Shown here piece after piece: positions 53,490 to 62,295 of a stretch of 64,000 nt of DNA. Source of the DNA: Desertimonas sp963733085 (GTDB lineage Bacteria; Actinomycetota; Acidimicrobiia; Acidimicrobiales; Ilumatobacteraceae). The DNA is taken from contig CAVTBY010000005.1 of NCBI GenBank assembly GCA_963733085.1, positions 1 to 64,000 on the forward strand. Direction: 5' to 3'. The notes beneath the pieces are model-generated. The model was given only the letters and a program-made list of their open reading frames with translations. It was not told the origin of the DNA and made no database searches. The position numbers and the translations under genes are program-made. Each line of letters starts with the position of its first letter. The stretch's first letter is position 1.

Positions 53490-55142
53490 CTATGCAGTCG
53501 CCGGCGTGACGAGCCCGTGCGCGTGGGCATACGCGGCAGCTGCGGTACGTGAGCTGACTCCGAGCTTGGTGTAAAGGTTGGCCAGGTGGCGGGCCACCGT
53601 CTTCTCGCTGAGGAACAGGGCGGCCGCGACCTCACGGTTGGACATACCGCGAGCGACCAACCCGAGTACTTCGGCCTCGCGGCGCGTCAACCCCGCTGGC
53701 GGCTCGGCGAGCGGACGAGCGGGGTCACGTCCCGGGGGCGCGACCACGCCGAGCCGGGCGAACGCGGTGGCGGCGGCCTGCTGCTCGATGTCGGCCGCGT
53801 GGCCGAAGCCGAGGGACCGCTGGGCGGCGGCGAGCAGCATCCGTGTCTCGGCGACCCGGTAGGGCACGCCGAGTTCCTGCCAGCGCTGGCGGGCTGTCCG
53901 CAGCGCCTGCAGGGCGGCAGCGGCGTCGCCCTCGGCGAGTCGCACCCGCCCACGCGCCAGCGCCGCTGAGGCGGCGAAGCCAGGGCTCCCGTACACGCGA
54001 GCCGACGTCTCGAGGTCGCGGCACGCCATCGCAGCCGCCGCCAGGTCGTCGGCACCGATGGCTACTTCGACCAACGCTTCCCACAGTCGGGTGCGGGTGA
54101 GCGGGTCGGACATCGAGGTGTCGGCGGCGCGCAGCGACTCCAGCGCCTCCGCGCTACGTCCCTGGGCGTGCCACAGCAGCGCCGATCCGGGCTGTGCCTC
54201 ATGGCCGAGGCGATGCGCATCGTCGTAGCCTTCGGCGGCGCCTTCCAGGTCGCCACGCAACCGCCGAAGCTCGGCCAGCTCGTAGCGGGCGAGGGCGACG
54301 GCGAAGGTGTTCATCTCGGCGAGTTCGTCGCAGACCCGTGTCGCCTCGCGCTCGGCCTGATCCCACTCGCCGCGAACTTCGAGCAGCTGGGCCCGATGCA
54401 CCCGACAGACGCCGACGAACATCACGGCGCTGCTGAAGCCGGCACACCATCGCTCGGTGGCGTCGGTCCACTGTTGCGCCCGGCGCAGGTCGGCGAGGTC
54501 ATAGCAGATGCTCATCAACTGGCAGTAGAGGTGCCCGGCATACGCCGGCCGGACGCGCCCGGCGACCACCGGGAGCATTGCCTCATCGAGACGGGCGAGC
54601 CCGACCGAAACGTTCCCTGCCTTGATCATCGCCGTGCCCTCGCAGGCGACGGCGTTCGCATGCAGCGTGTCGTCGCCGTGGCGAGCTGCGATCGCGCCGA
54701 TCTCGGTTGCCGCGTCGATGGCGCCGTCAAGCTGTCCCGCGGCAAGCTCGCCTTCGAGCTGGAACAGCAGCAGATACCCGTACTCGACGCAATCGGACTG
54801 GCCGTCGAGCAGTCGTTGGGCGCGACTCAGCCAGCCCGAGCCGATCGCCTCCTCGCCGCGCATGAACCAGAAGAAGGCGAGGTCCATCGCCAGCATCGCC
54901 GCGGCGCAGACCTTGGGATCGGACCCGGCGAGGTAGCTGGCGTACGCCTCCTCGGAACACGCCAGGCTCTCCTCGATCTCGCCCAGCCACCACGCCGAGT
55001 CGGCGAGAGCAGCGAGGTCGGGCGGCGACAGCTCGCCATCCCCGCGAGCGTCGAGAAAGCCGGTTCGCGCCTCGGCCCAGCGGTTGGCGGCGTAAGCAGC
55101 GCGGGCCGCAGCCAGTACGTCCTCGGGCACCTCATCCATCAT
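53490..55142 (-). CDS. LuxR-family regulator with TPR sensor domain
   Basis: About 550 residues. MDEVPEDVLAAARAAYAANRWAEARTGFLDARGDG begins a run of helical TPR-like repeats through residue 440. A C-terminal LuxR HTH follows (GLTRREAEVLGLVARGMSNREVAAALFLSEKTVARHLANLYTKLGV). There is no AAA/P-loop domain, unlike LAL regulators. TPR domains often sense peptides or proteins; the divergent neighbour is a small exported peptide. Start ATG at 55142 or 55139. Confidence 0.9.
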   Translation of the reverse strand: MMDEVPEDVLAAARAAYAANRWAEARTGFLDARGDGELSPPDLAALADSAWWLGEIEESLACSEEAYASYLAGSDPKVCAAAMLAMDLAFFWFMRGEEAIGSGWLSRAQRLLDGQSDCVEYGYLLLFQLEGELAAGQLDGAIDAATEIGAIAARHGDDTLHANAVACEGTAMIKAGNVSVGLARLDEAMLPVVAGRVRPAYAGHLYCQLMSICYDLADLRRAQQWTDATERWCAGFSSAVMFVGVCRVHRAQLLEVRGEWDQAEREATRVCDELAEMNTFAVALARYELAELRRLRGDLEGAAEGYDDAHRLGHEAQPGSALLWHAQGRSAEALESLRAADTSMSDPLTRTRLWEALVEVAIGADDLAAAAMACRDLETSARVYGSPGFAASAALARGRVRLAEGDAAAALQALRTARQRWQELGVPYRVAETRMLLAAAQRSLGFGHAADIEQQAAATAFARLGVVAPPGRDPARPLAEPPAGLTRREAEVLGLVARGMSNREVAAALFLSEKTVARHLANLYTKLGVSSRTAAAAYAHAHGLVTPATA

Positions 55143-55271
55143 CACGCATCGCCACCACGGCTGATGGAGGTTTTCACGACGCAACGGGGGCACGCGGTCA
55201 TCCGCTCGTCCGTCAGCTCCGAACTCCTTGCAGACGACCCGCCGGGTCGCGAACCAACGAAGGAGGACATC

Positions 55272-55499
55272 ATGGACAAGCACCAACGCACGCCCGGCGT
55301 CGGCAGCCGACGCAAGACTCTGATGGTCTGTGCTCTCGCGTTGGGAACACTCGTTGCCGGCGGTGCGATCGCAGCCACCGCCGCTTCCACTGACACACGC
55401 GACGAGTCCGCCGGCGGCTACCTCTGCTACACAGTCGACGCGTACGGCCGCGTCAACCGGCTGTGCGGGGCCGTGCCCCTCTACTACATCCCGTACTGA
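55272..55499 (+). CDS. Small exported peptide with Cys pair
   Basis: 75 residues. AGGAGGA (55261-55267) lies four bases before the ATG, so expression is well supported. Basic N-terminus, membrane/signal helix (TLMVCALALGTLVAGGAIAATAAS), and after a probable cleavage a 35-residue tail containing GGYLCYTVDAYGRVNRLCGA and the ending VPLYYIPY. Two cysteines 12 residues apart could form a disulfide. No family recognised. Divergent from the LuxR-TPR regulator, sharing 129 bases of upstream DNA. Confidence 0.75.
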   Translation: MDKHQRTPGVGSRRKTLMVCALALGTLVAGGAIAATAASTDTRDESAGGYLCYTVDAYGRVNRLCGAVPLYYIPY

Positions 55500-55518
55500 C
55501 CGGGGCGCTGCCCTCGAT

Positions 55519-56124
55519 TCAGGTGGTGGGGTCGAGCGGTGGGTGTTCGAGCACGCGGGGCCGGTACTCGACCAGTTGGATGCGACCGTCGAATGTGCGG
55601 TTGCCGATCATCTCGAGGGCGACGTCCGGGTAGCCGTCGTAGATGCGCTCCGCTCCCGTGGCGCCGGTGATCACCGGGAACATCACGACACGGAAACGAT
55701 CGACGAGTCCGGCCCGCAGCAGCGACCGGCACAGGCTGATGCTGCCGATCGTGCTCATCAGGTCCGAGTCGCTCTCCTTCATCGAGCGAACGACTTCGAC
55801 GGCGTCATCTCGCACGAGCGTGGCGTTGGCCCACGTGAGCGGTGCCTCGAGAGACTTGGAGAACACCACCTTCGACGCTCGCGTGAGTCCGTCGAGGGAA
55901 GCCTCCTCGTCGGTGTTGAACTCGTCCGTTCCCGCCGGAGTCTCGCCGCCGGCGAAGCCCGACATCAGTCGGTAGGTGTTCGCTCCCATCACGTACGTGA
56001 CCTCGGGTTGTTCACCCAACCAGGCGAGGTACTCAGGTCCCTGGAGACCCCAGAAGCCCGGCCAGCCGTCCGCCGACGCGTAGCCGTCGAGCGACGTGAT
56101 GAAGTCAACGAGGAGTTCTGACAT
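55519..56124 (-). CDS. Dihydrofolate-reductase-family protein
   Basis: 201 residues. LLVDFITSLDGYASADGWPGFWG, VTYVMGANTYRLMSG, KVVFSKSLEAPLTWANATLV, and ISLCRSLLRAGLVDRFRVVMFPVITGATG are the RibD-C/DHFR-like motifs. Not an orthologue of the gene at 48899 (different N-terminal motif). Divergent from the DinB-family gene across a palindromic gap. Confidence 0.87.
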   Translation of the reverse strand: MSELLVDFITSLDGYASADGWPGFWGLQGPEYLAWLGEQPEVTYVMGANTYRLMSGFAGGETPAGTDEFNTDEEASLDGLTRASKVVFSKSLEAPLTWANATLVRDDAVEVVRSMKESDSDLMSTIGSISLCRSLLRAGLVDRFRVVMFPVITGATGAERIYDGYPDVALEMIGNRTFDGRIQLVEYRPRVLEHPPLDPTT

Positions 56125-56143
56125 CGTGCATTCTTACCATGAG

Positions 56144-56176
56144 GCGCGAAATGGTCGGCAGACCGCCATTTCGCGC
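56144..56176. promoter_or_regulatory. Inverted repeat between divergent genes
   Basis: GCGCGAAATGG (56144-56154) and its exact reverse complement (56166-56176) with 11 bases between, in the 83-base gap separating the DHFR-like gene (start 56124) and the DinB-like gene (start 56208). Suited to a dimeric repressor controlling both. Confidence 0.6.
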
Positions 56177-56207
56177 ATCAAGCGGTAGATGAGAAAGGAG
56201 CCTGGAG

Positions 56208-56924
56208 GTGCCGGAGGAGTTCGAGGGTGACCTGACGTCCGCAGTGTTCTGGGGCGCCGATCTGCGAGGTGCGCGGTTCCGGGACGTCAACTTGACGGAT
56301 GTGAAGATCTCGCACGCGTGGCTCGTCAATTTTGAGATCGACGCGTTCATCGACGGGCTCGTGGTCAACGGGGTCGACGTGACGGCGTTCGTCAACGAGC
56401 GCGACCAGTGGTACCCCTTGCGGAAGGTCCTGCACGTCTCCGACCCCGAGAGCATGCGCACCGGGTGGGCTGCGCTGCGCGAGCAGTGGGCGGCGACCAC
56501 CGCTCGTGCCCAACAGCTCCCGGCGGAGGACATGCACAGCTCGGTCGACGGCGAGTGGTCGTTCGTGCAGACGCTGCGGCATCTCGTGTTCGCGATGGAC
56601 AAGTGGTTCACCGCACCGATCCTTGGTGGACAGTTCCGGTCGGATGGGTTGATCGACAGCGGTTCCGTCGACTTCCCCTGGCCAGACGTCGACCGTGAGG
56701 CAGCGCCATCGCTGGCGGAAGTGCTCGAAGCACGCAACGATCAGGCAACTCAGCTCGGCGACTACCTGGCCGCCATCACCGCCGACGACCTCACCCGGTC
56801 TGTCGACGTGCTCGAGAACGGCCCCCACCTCGTCCGCGACTGCATCTCGACAGTGTTCGAGGAAGAGTTCTGGCACAACCGATATGCCGAGCGCGACCTC
56901 GGCAAACTCGAAGCCAGTAGATGA
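56208..56924 (+). CDS. DinB-family protein with N-terminal pentapeptide segment
   Basis: 238 residues, GTG start. First 60 residues contain pentapeptide-like repeats (ADLRGARFRDVNLTDVKIS). From about residue 80 is a DinB-like four-helix domain with the metal-binding His pattern HVLHV-like: KVLHVSDPESMRTGW, WSFVQTLRHLVFAMDKWF and EEFWHNRYAERDL. DinB superfamily includes metal-dependent thiol transferases; the substrate is unknown. Converges directly on the next gene (no gap). Confidence 0.8.
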   Translation: MPEEFEGDLTSAVFWGADLRGARFRDVNLTDVKISHAWLVNFEIDAFIDGLVVNGVDVTAFVNERDQWYPLRKVLHVSDPESMRTGWAALREQWAATTARAQQLPAEDMHSSVDGEWSFVQTLRHLVFAMDKWFTAPILGGQFRSDGLIDSGSVDFPWPDVDREAAPSLAEVLEARNDQATQLGDYLAAITADDLTRSVDVLENGPHLVRDCISTVFEEEFWHNRYAERDLGKLEASR

Positions 56925-58043
56925 TCAACTGCCGTCAGGCCAGCCACCGCGGTGCAAGACGACGGGATTCTGCGGCAGTGCAGTCGTGGGATGGTCGATG
57001 AAGGCGGCGGTGCGGGCCGTGTAGTGGCCCTCGCCTCGCCATCCACCCGGGGGCGTCACGAGTCCGGCGGAAAGTGAGCTGTTGCCGAGAATCCGTGCGA
57101 GACCCGCCTCGAGAGTCGCGACGGTGTCCGGCCCGAACCGCTCGTTCCACGACGTCTCGATTTCGGTCAGCCGTTCGAGATGGAAGTGCTGGGCCGCGGA
57201 TCCAGTGGCCGTCAGGGCGACGACCTTGCCGCGACCGTTCGCACCCGGCGCGACCTTCGCGTGGTCCTCGCGATCGAGCCACGTGAGCATCGTGCTCACG
57301 GCCTCTTTGGACAGACCGGTGGCCAGCGGCAACGACGTGATCGGAGACGGATCCGGACCGAGGACTCGGAGCACGTTGGCGGCGATCGGCAACGAGACAG
57401 CGGAACCGTGCTCGTAGTCCATTGTGTAAGCGAGCAGGACCCGGGAGAGGAGTGTGGGAAGGTCCCGAATGAAATGGCCATCGCTCTCGCGCAGCGCGAC
57501 GACCGGGGCCGCGAAGAGTCCCTTGGCGTTCAGCACGGGCAAGTAGCGAGGCATCGCCACACCGAGTTGGTCATCGATCCCGGCGACGGCGTTGCGCAGT
57601 TCATCGACATCCTGCGAACCGAATCGCTCGACCCAACGCTCCTCGACCTCGGCGACCACCGGTTCCCACAACTGCCGCGCGACCGCTCCGGCCGTCGTCG
57701 GTCGGAGCACGGTCTGAGGTTTGACGCCCCGCGCCGAACCGAACCCATCGCGCCGAGGGACGGCGCCGTCCCGCGGGTCGTGGTCGACGGCGACGTACCG
57801 CCACCGCTCCAGGCCACCCACGATCGAGGCGACTGGCTTGTGCGGCTGACACGTCGCGTGGGCCACGTCACCGACCGCGATGCCGTCGTCGGTGACGTAT
57901 CGCATCACGTTCGACCACATCACGAGCGAAACCGGCCGCGCGCCGGTGTCGCGTAGCCCTTGCTCGACCTGGTTGTCGGCCTCGATCGTGAACGCCAACA
58001 GCACGTGCGACAGACCAACGGACAGCGCTGGCGTTTCGCCCAT
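56925..58043 (-). CDS. MarR-like winged-helix protein, two-domain
   Basis: 372 residues from ATG at 58043 with AAGGAGAGG upstream. LSHVLLAFTIEADNQVEQGL, WSNVMRYVTDDGIAVGDVAHATCQPHKPVASIVGGLERWRYVAV is a first winged-helix region; a second occurs around LPLATGLSKEAVSTMLTWLDREDHAKV with a GRGKVVALTATG wing, which is MarR-like. So the protein holds two MarR-type modules in one chain. Likely DNA-binding regulator, perhaps of the adjoining FMO-like gene. Confidence 0.75.
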   Translation of the reverse strand: MGETPALSVGLSHVLLAFTIEADNQVEQGLRDTGARPVSLVMWSNVMRYVTDDGIAVGDVAHATCQPHKPVASIVGGLERWRYVAVDHDPRDGAVPRRDGFGSARGVKPQTVLRPTTAGAVARQLWEPVVAEVEERWVERFGSQDVDELRNAVAGIDDQLGVAMPRYLPVLNAKGLFAAPVVALRESDGHFIRDLPTLLSRVLLAYTMDYEHGSAVSLPIAANVLRVLGPDPSPITSLPLATGLSKEAVSTMLTWLDREDHAKVAPGANGRGKVVALTATGSAAQHFHLERLTEIETSWNERFGPDTVATLEAGLARILGNSSLSAGLVTPPGGWRGEGHYTARTAAFIDHPTTALPQNPVVLHRGGWPDGS

Positions 58044-58071
58044 CGACCTCTCCTTCCGGTCCACCACGCGG

Positions 58072-59382
58072 CTATGCAGTGGGCGACACGGCCGTTCGGC
58101 GCATCCGCCGGGGCGCGTCGCGGTTCATCATCTCCAACAGGTAGGGGCCGTCGAGCGATGGGCCGAGGAGCGAGGCGGACGCCTGGGAGTGCTGCCACAG
58201 CAGACCCAGGAAGTGGAGACCAGGGATGGAGGTGACGCCTCGCGCGTTGCGTGGGTAGCCGAACTCGTCGAGTAACGGCGCGTCGATCCACCCGTAGTCG
58301 AGTCCGTACCCCGTCGCCCAGATGATCGTCGAGATCCCCTCGCGCCGGAGATCCAGCTCGGTCAACTCCTCGGGCTCGTGGACGACAGCGACACGACTGT
58401 CGGGCGGTGCCCCGATCGCGGCCCGCTCGATGTACGCATCGATGATCGGACGGAAGCGTTCGTCGAAGAACTGGTCGGCCAGTTCGAGGTTGCGCGTGAG
58501 GTCGCCGGCAAAGGTCAGGCGCTCTCCATCGGCAGCGGTCAGGTGCCCGGCCAGTGCGATTCCATCGGCGGCGTACTGGCGCAGGTTGGTGTCGTGGCCG
58601 CCATCGTGGCCGGACAACGCCGGCATCGCGCTGAACCGTCGGCGGCCGTCGGGAAGCTGCTCCGCGGTCGGCAGCGTGACACCGACTTCCGGGCCGCGGC
58701 GGATGACGTCGGCGAGCCAACTGAATAGGTCACGGCCGCGGTAGCGACGAGGCACCCGCCCGGCCGAGCCCACAGCGACATACACCTGCCGGCCGGCGGC
58801 GAACAGCTCTTCGGCGACCTGTAGCCCGGTCTGTCCGGAGCCAACGATGAGCACCCCACCCGGGGGCAGCATCGCCTCGCTTCGATACTCGTGAGCGTGG
58901 AGCTGCGTGACGCGGTCGGCGATGTGTCGGGCCAGGGATGGTATACGCGGGGTGTGATAGCTCCCAGTGGCGACGACGACCTGCCGCGCCAGTAGCTCAC
59001 CGCGGCTCGTGGCGGCGCGGAAGCCGGCGCCGTCGATCGGCGTCAGTCGTTGCATCTCCGTGGCGAGGGCGACGGGAGCGCCCACGACGTCGGCGTACTT
59101 GGCGACCCGCGCAGTGATCTCGTCGCGGGTCATGAAGCCGTCAGGTTCGGCGCCGTCGTACGCCCAGCCGGGGAACGAAGAAGTCCAGTTCGGGGTCACC
59201 AGCCGGAATTGGTCCCACCGATCCTGCCAGCCACCACCCAGGTGGTCGCGGCGGTCGATGACGAGGTGCTCCCGACCCGCCTGGCTGAGGAAGCTCGACA
59301 TCGCCAGCCCGGCGTGGCCGGCACCGATGACGAGGACGTCGATGTCTTTGGGCAACGTGGCATCGGTGACAGGTCTCGACAT
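58072..59382 (-). CDS. Flavin-containing monooxygenase-like protein (CzcO family)
   Basis: 436 residues. ATG at 59382, with AAGGAG 8 bases upstream. FAD-binding DVLVIGAGHAGLAMSSFLSQAG, DHLGGGWQDRWDQFRLVTPNWTSSFPG, NADP-binding GGVLIVGSGQTGLQVAEELFAAG and late motif TIIWATGYGLDYGWID, GLHFLGLLWQHSQASASL. Family members are Baeyer-Villiger or N-oxidising enzymes or putative K+ transport-linked flavoproteins; specificity cannot be read. Confidence 0.9.
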   Translation of the reverse strand: MSRPVTDATLPKDIDVLVIGAGHAGLAMSSFLSQAGREHLVIDRRDHLGGGWQDRWDQFRLVTPNWTSSFPGWAYDGAEPDGFMTRDEITARVAKYADVVGAPVALATEMQRLTPIDGAGFRAATSRGELLARQVVVATGSYHTPRIPSLARHIADRVTQLHAHEYRSEAMLPPGGVLIVGSGQTGLQVAEELFAAGRQVYVAVGSAGRVPRRYRGRDLFSWLADVIRRGPEVGVTLPTAEQLPDGRRRFSAMPALSGHDGGHDTNLRQYAADGIALAGHLTAADGERLTFAGDLTRNLELADQFFDERFRPIIDAYIERAAIGAPPDSRVAVVHEPEELTELDLRREGISTIIWATGYGLDYGWIDAPLLDEFGYPRNARGVTSIPGLHFLGLLWQHSQASASLLGPSLDGPYLLEMMNRDAPRRMRRTAVSPTA

Positions 59383-59546
59383 CGTGATCACTCCTTCGGC
59401 GCTCAGTACCTGCCATCAGTGTGATGCGAAGCGACGCCGACACGTGTCCCGGAATCCTGTGAATCTTGCCGCACAACCGGTGGAGATCTCGACGGGAGGT
59501 GCGTCAGCTGCGTTGAGCGGTGCCTGATCGCCGCCATCCTGGGCGC

Positions 59547-59753
59547 GTGTTCCTCGGTGACGACCTTCTCGCCTGGCTCGTGCTTGCGCTCGGCGGGGCG
59601 CTGTTCGTCGGCAATGTCGTCGCCATCGCCCGTCCGCCGGAGAAGCCGGAGCACGATGCCCTCGAACGAGCCCCGCTCGGGCGTTCGCTGCTGATGGCCG
59701 CGGTCGGCCTCGTTGGCGCCGTGTGGGCGCTCGCCACGCTGGTCACGTCCTAG
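59547..59753 (+). CDS. Small two-helix membrane protein
   Basis: 68 residues from GTG at 59547 (an in-frame GTG lies at 59520). LLAWLVLALGGALFVGNVVAIARPPEKPEHD is a first helix, SLLMAAVGLVGAVWALATLV the second. Unknown family; plausible because the hydrophobic pattern is regular and frame use is normal. Confidence 0.6.
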   Translation: MFLGDDLLAWLVLALGGALFVGNVVAIARPPEKPEHDALERAPLGRSLLMAAVGLVGAVWALATLVTS

Positions 59754-59899
59754 GGCGCGGCAAGTTCACACACGGGCGACGGTTCGGAAATACGCCCGAA
59801 ACACAGAAGTGACACCGTCGATCAACACGAAACGCCGGTCGCTGACCGGCAGGCATGGGCAGCGCCGCCCGCAGCCAATGAACCGACAAAGGAGCTCAG

Positions 59900-61228
59900 G
59901 TGGACAGTGGTTCTCTGGCGTGGGTGCTGACTTCGGCGGCGCTCGTGCTCTTCATGACCCCCGGTCTCGCCCTGTTCTACGGCGGCATGGACCGCAGCCG
60001 CAGCGTGCTGAACATGCTGATGATGAACTTCTGGTGCATCCTCGCCGTTCCCGTGCTGTGGGTGACGATCGGTTACACGCTCGCCCAGAACCCGTTCGAC
60101 AACAAATGGATCGGCAACCTCGACGCCGCGTTCCTGAACGGCATCGGCATCCTTGACGACAACGGCGGGGCGATCGCCACCGTCGCCTTCCTCGGGATGT
60201 TCGCCGTGATCACCCCGGCGCTGATCTCTGGGGCGGTCGCCAGCCGGATGAAGTTCTCGGCGTGGGCTTTGTTCGTTCCGCTGTGGCTGATCCTCGTGCT
60301 CTGCCCGGTGTTCAAGGTCGTCTTCGGCGGCTACTTCTACCAGCGAGGTTCACTCGACTTCGCCGGCGGCACGGCGATCCACGTCAATGCCGGCATCGCC
60401 GCCCTGGCCGTCGCCCTCGTGCTCGGCCGCCGCGCCAACTGGCCACGGGAGAACTCGGCACCGCACTCGATGCCGCTCGTGATGCTCGGTACCGGCATCT
60501 TGTGGTTCGGCTGGTTCGGGTTCAACGCCGGTTCGGCGCTCGGCGCGACCGGTCAGACCGCGCAGGCGTTCATCAACACGTTCATCGCCGCTGCCGCCGG
60601 CGGCTTGACCTGGGCGCTCGTCGAGCGCGTCCGCGACGGCCACTTCACCAACCTCGGCGCCGCCTCCGGCATCGTCGCCGGTCTCGTCGGCATCACGCCG
60701 GCAGCCGGATTCGTGTCGGGAATGGCACCGATCGCCATCGGCGCTCTCGCCGGTGTCGCCAGCTGCTTCGCCGTCAAGGCGAAGTACCGCTTCGGCTACG
60801 ACGACTCGCTCGACGTCGTCGGCGTGCACTTCGTGTCCGGACTCGTCGGTTCGCTCGCCGTCGGCCTGTTCGCCAACCCGGCGTTTTTCGGCCTCGACTT
60901 CAGCGAGGGACTCTTCTACGGCGGCGGGCTCAACCTGCTCGGCGAGCAGCTGTTCGCCAACGCCGGCGTCGGCGCCTACTCGTTCGTGATCACGCTGGCC
61001 ATCGCCATCGCCTTGAAGAAGACGATCGGCATCCGTGTCAGCGAGGAAGTCGAGACGGCGGGAATCGACCACCACCTCCACAACGAGACGGCCTACGACT
61101 TCGGGGCGCTCGTCGGTTGGATCACCGCTCACAGCGATGCGAAGGTGGTCGCGGAGATGGAATCCGAGCTCGAGTTCGCCGAGGGCGAGCGCGAGCTCGA
61201 GGAGCTCGATCGGGTCGTCACCGACTGA
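59900..61228 (+). CDS. amt: Ammonium transporter
   Basis: 442 residues, GTG start behind AAGGAGCTCAG. Begins VLTSAALVLFMTPGLALFYGGMDRSRSVLNMLMMNF; eleven membrane helices are indicated. The twin pore histidines are present in GTAIHVNAGIAAL and VGVHFVSGLVGSL. Conducts NH4+/NH3. No glnK/glnD partner is visible. A C-terminal acidic helix (EMESELEFAEGERELEELDR) extends beyond the usual regulatory tail. Confidence 0.95.
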   Translation: MDSGSLAWVLTSAALVLFMTPGLALFYGGMDRSRSVLNMLMMNFWCILAVPVLWVTIGYTLAQNPFDNKWIGNLDAAFLNGIGILDDNGGAIATVAFLGMFAVITPALISGAVASRMKFSAWALFVPLWLILVLCPVFKVVFGGYFYQRGSLDFAGGTAIHVNAGIAALAVALVLGRRANWPRENSAPHSMPLVMLGTGILWFGWFGFNAGSALGATGQTAQAFINTFIAAAAGGLTWALVERVRDGHFTNLGAASGIVAGLVGITPAAGFVSGMAPIAIGALAGVASCFAVKAKYRFGYDDSLDVVGVHFVSGLVGSLAVGLFANPAFFGLDFSEGLFYGGGLNLLGEQLFANAGVGAYSFVITLAIAIALKKTIGIRVSEEVETAGIDHHLHNETAYDFGALVGWITAHSDAKVVAEMESELEFAEGERELEELDRVVTD

Positions 61229-61298
61229 GTCCGCAGTGTCGGCCCGATTGGAGTGTCTCCGGCGGATCGTGGGTTCGGCCGTGCTCGGTTGCGGTTGC

Positions 61299-61359
61299 TC
61301 GACGGATTCTTAGGCCTCGATCCGGACATTTCTGTCCGCGTTGCGGCCCCAGAATCGAT
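61299..61359 (+). repeat. 61-bp structured repeat, copy B
   Basis: Second copy of the repeat described at 46576, in the amt-M23 intergenic region, with a single base change (TTAGG for TCAGG). A short hairpin of the TGTGTCAGC family (61369-61413, imperfect) follows after 10 bases. Confidence 0.9.
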
Positions 61360-61368
61360 GTCCGGCGA

Positions 61369-61413
61369 TTTGTGTCAGCCGCATGACCGGTTCGTGGTCG
61401 CCGAGCTGACGCG
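61369..61413. repeat. Imperfect TTTGTGTCAGC hairpin
   Basis: TTTGTGTCAGC (61369-61379) pairs with GCTGACGCG (61405-61413) over the first seven to eight bases. It is a weaker member of the family seen at 10892 and 48525. It lies just before the stop of the minus-strand M23 gene. Confidence 0.55.
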
Positions 61414-61420
61414 GGCCCGC

Positions 61421-62221
61421 CTATCCGACGGGATAGGGCGTGTTCTCGACGGACGTGCAGGCGTCGGGGTACTCGGCGAACCACGCCTGCAATTCCGGGA
61501 GGGGTGACAGGTTGTCGCCCTGTTGCCACGCAGTCAGGTACTCGTCCGGCCAGATGACGCCGCGACGGACCCACCACTCGTCGTTCGGGCAGGGCAGCGA
61601 CAGCCCGAAGTGGACATGGCAGGCGCTGGTCCGGCCGGTGTCGCCCATCTCGCCGAGATGGTCCCCGGCGGCGACACGTGCCCCGGGGACGATCGCCGGG
61701 TCGATCAGCTGGAAATGGGCGAGGTAGTAGCGGACGCCATCGTCGCCGATGATCGCCACGGCGTTTCCGCCACGAGTCGCCGGATCGCCGACGTTCTCAT
61801 CCCAAGTGTTGGGCTGCACCTCGTCGACGACCCCGGACACGGGCGCGAGTAACGCCGTCCCGCAACCGGAGCTGGCGAAGATGTCGGTTGCCCGGTAGCT
61901 GGAGTGGGCCTCCGGCGTGAACGAGCTGTTCACCGCCGGGTCGACCGGGAACGCACGCGGGACGAGCTCCGGGTCGATCGTCGTTGTAGTCGTCGACGTG
62001 GATGTGGTCGACGTCGATGTGGACGATGTCGATGCCGGCTCCGTGCTCTCGGGGGTGGTGCTGTCGGCCGTGGTGCTCTCGACGTCGACCGGCGGATGAT
62101 CGGGCAGCGGTTCCAGTCGCAGAGGGTCACCACCGTCGCCGCCTCCGACAGCGGACACGGCGATCACCCCGACGGTCAGGACGACGAGCGCGGTCAGGAG
62201 CGTGACTCGCCGGCTTGGCAT
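61421..62221 (-). CDS. M23-family metallopeptidase-like exported protein
   Basis: 266 residues. N-terminal signal or anchor (VTLLTALVVLTVGVIAVSAVG), then a Thr/Ser-rich linker and an M23 domain: SYRATDIFASSGCGTALLAPVSGVVDEV, GNAVAIIGDDGVRYYLAHFQLID, GDHLGEMGDTGRTSACHVHFGLSLP. The HxGxD first zinc motif appears as a Y-x-A-x-D type, as in a known actinobacterial subfamily; HVHFG is intact. Probably acts on peptidoglycan. Divergent from the PG-binding lipoprotein. Confidence 0.85.
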   Translation of the reverse strand: MPSRRVTLLTALVVLTVGVIAVSAVGGGDGGDPLRLEPLPDHPPVDVESTTADSTTPESTEPASTSSTSTSTTSTSTTTTTIDPELVPRAFPVDPAVNSSFTPEAHSSYRATDIFASSGCGTALLAPVSGVVDEVQPNTWDENVGDPATRGGNAVAIIGDDGVRYYLAHFQLIDPAIVPGARVAAGDHLGEMGDTGRTSACHVHFGLSLPCPNDEWWVRRGVIWPDEYLTAWQQGDNLSPLPELQAWFAEYPDACTSVENTPYPVG

Positions 62222-62295
62222 GACGGCGCAGTGTACGAGCGGCGTCCCGGGGGGATGACCTGATCGGCGCCCTGGCAGCGCCGATACTGGAACCC

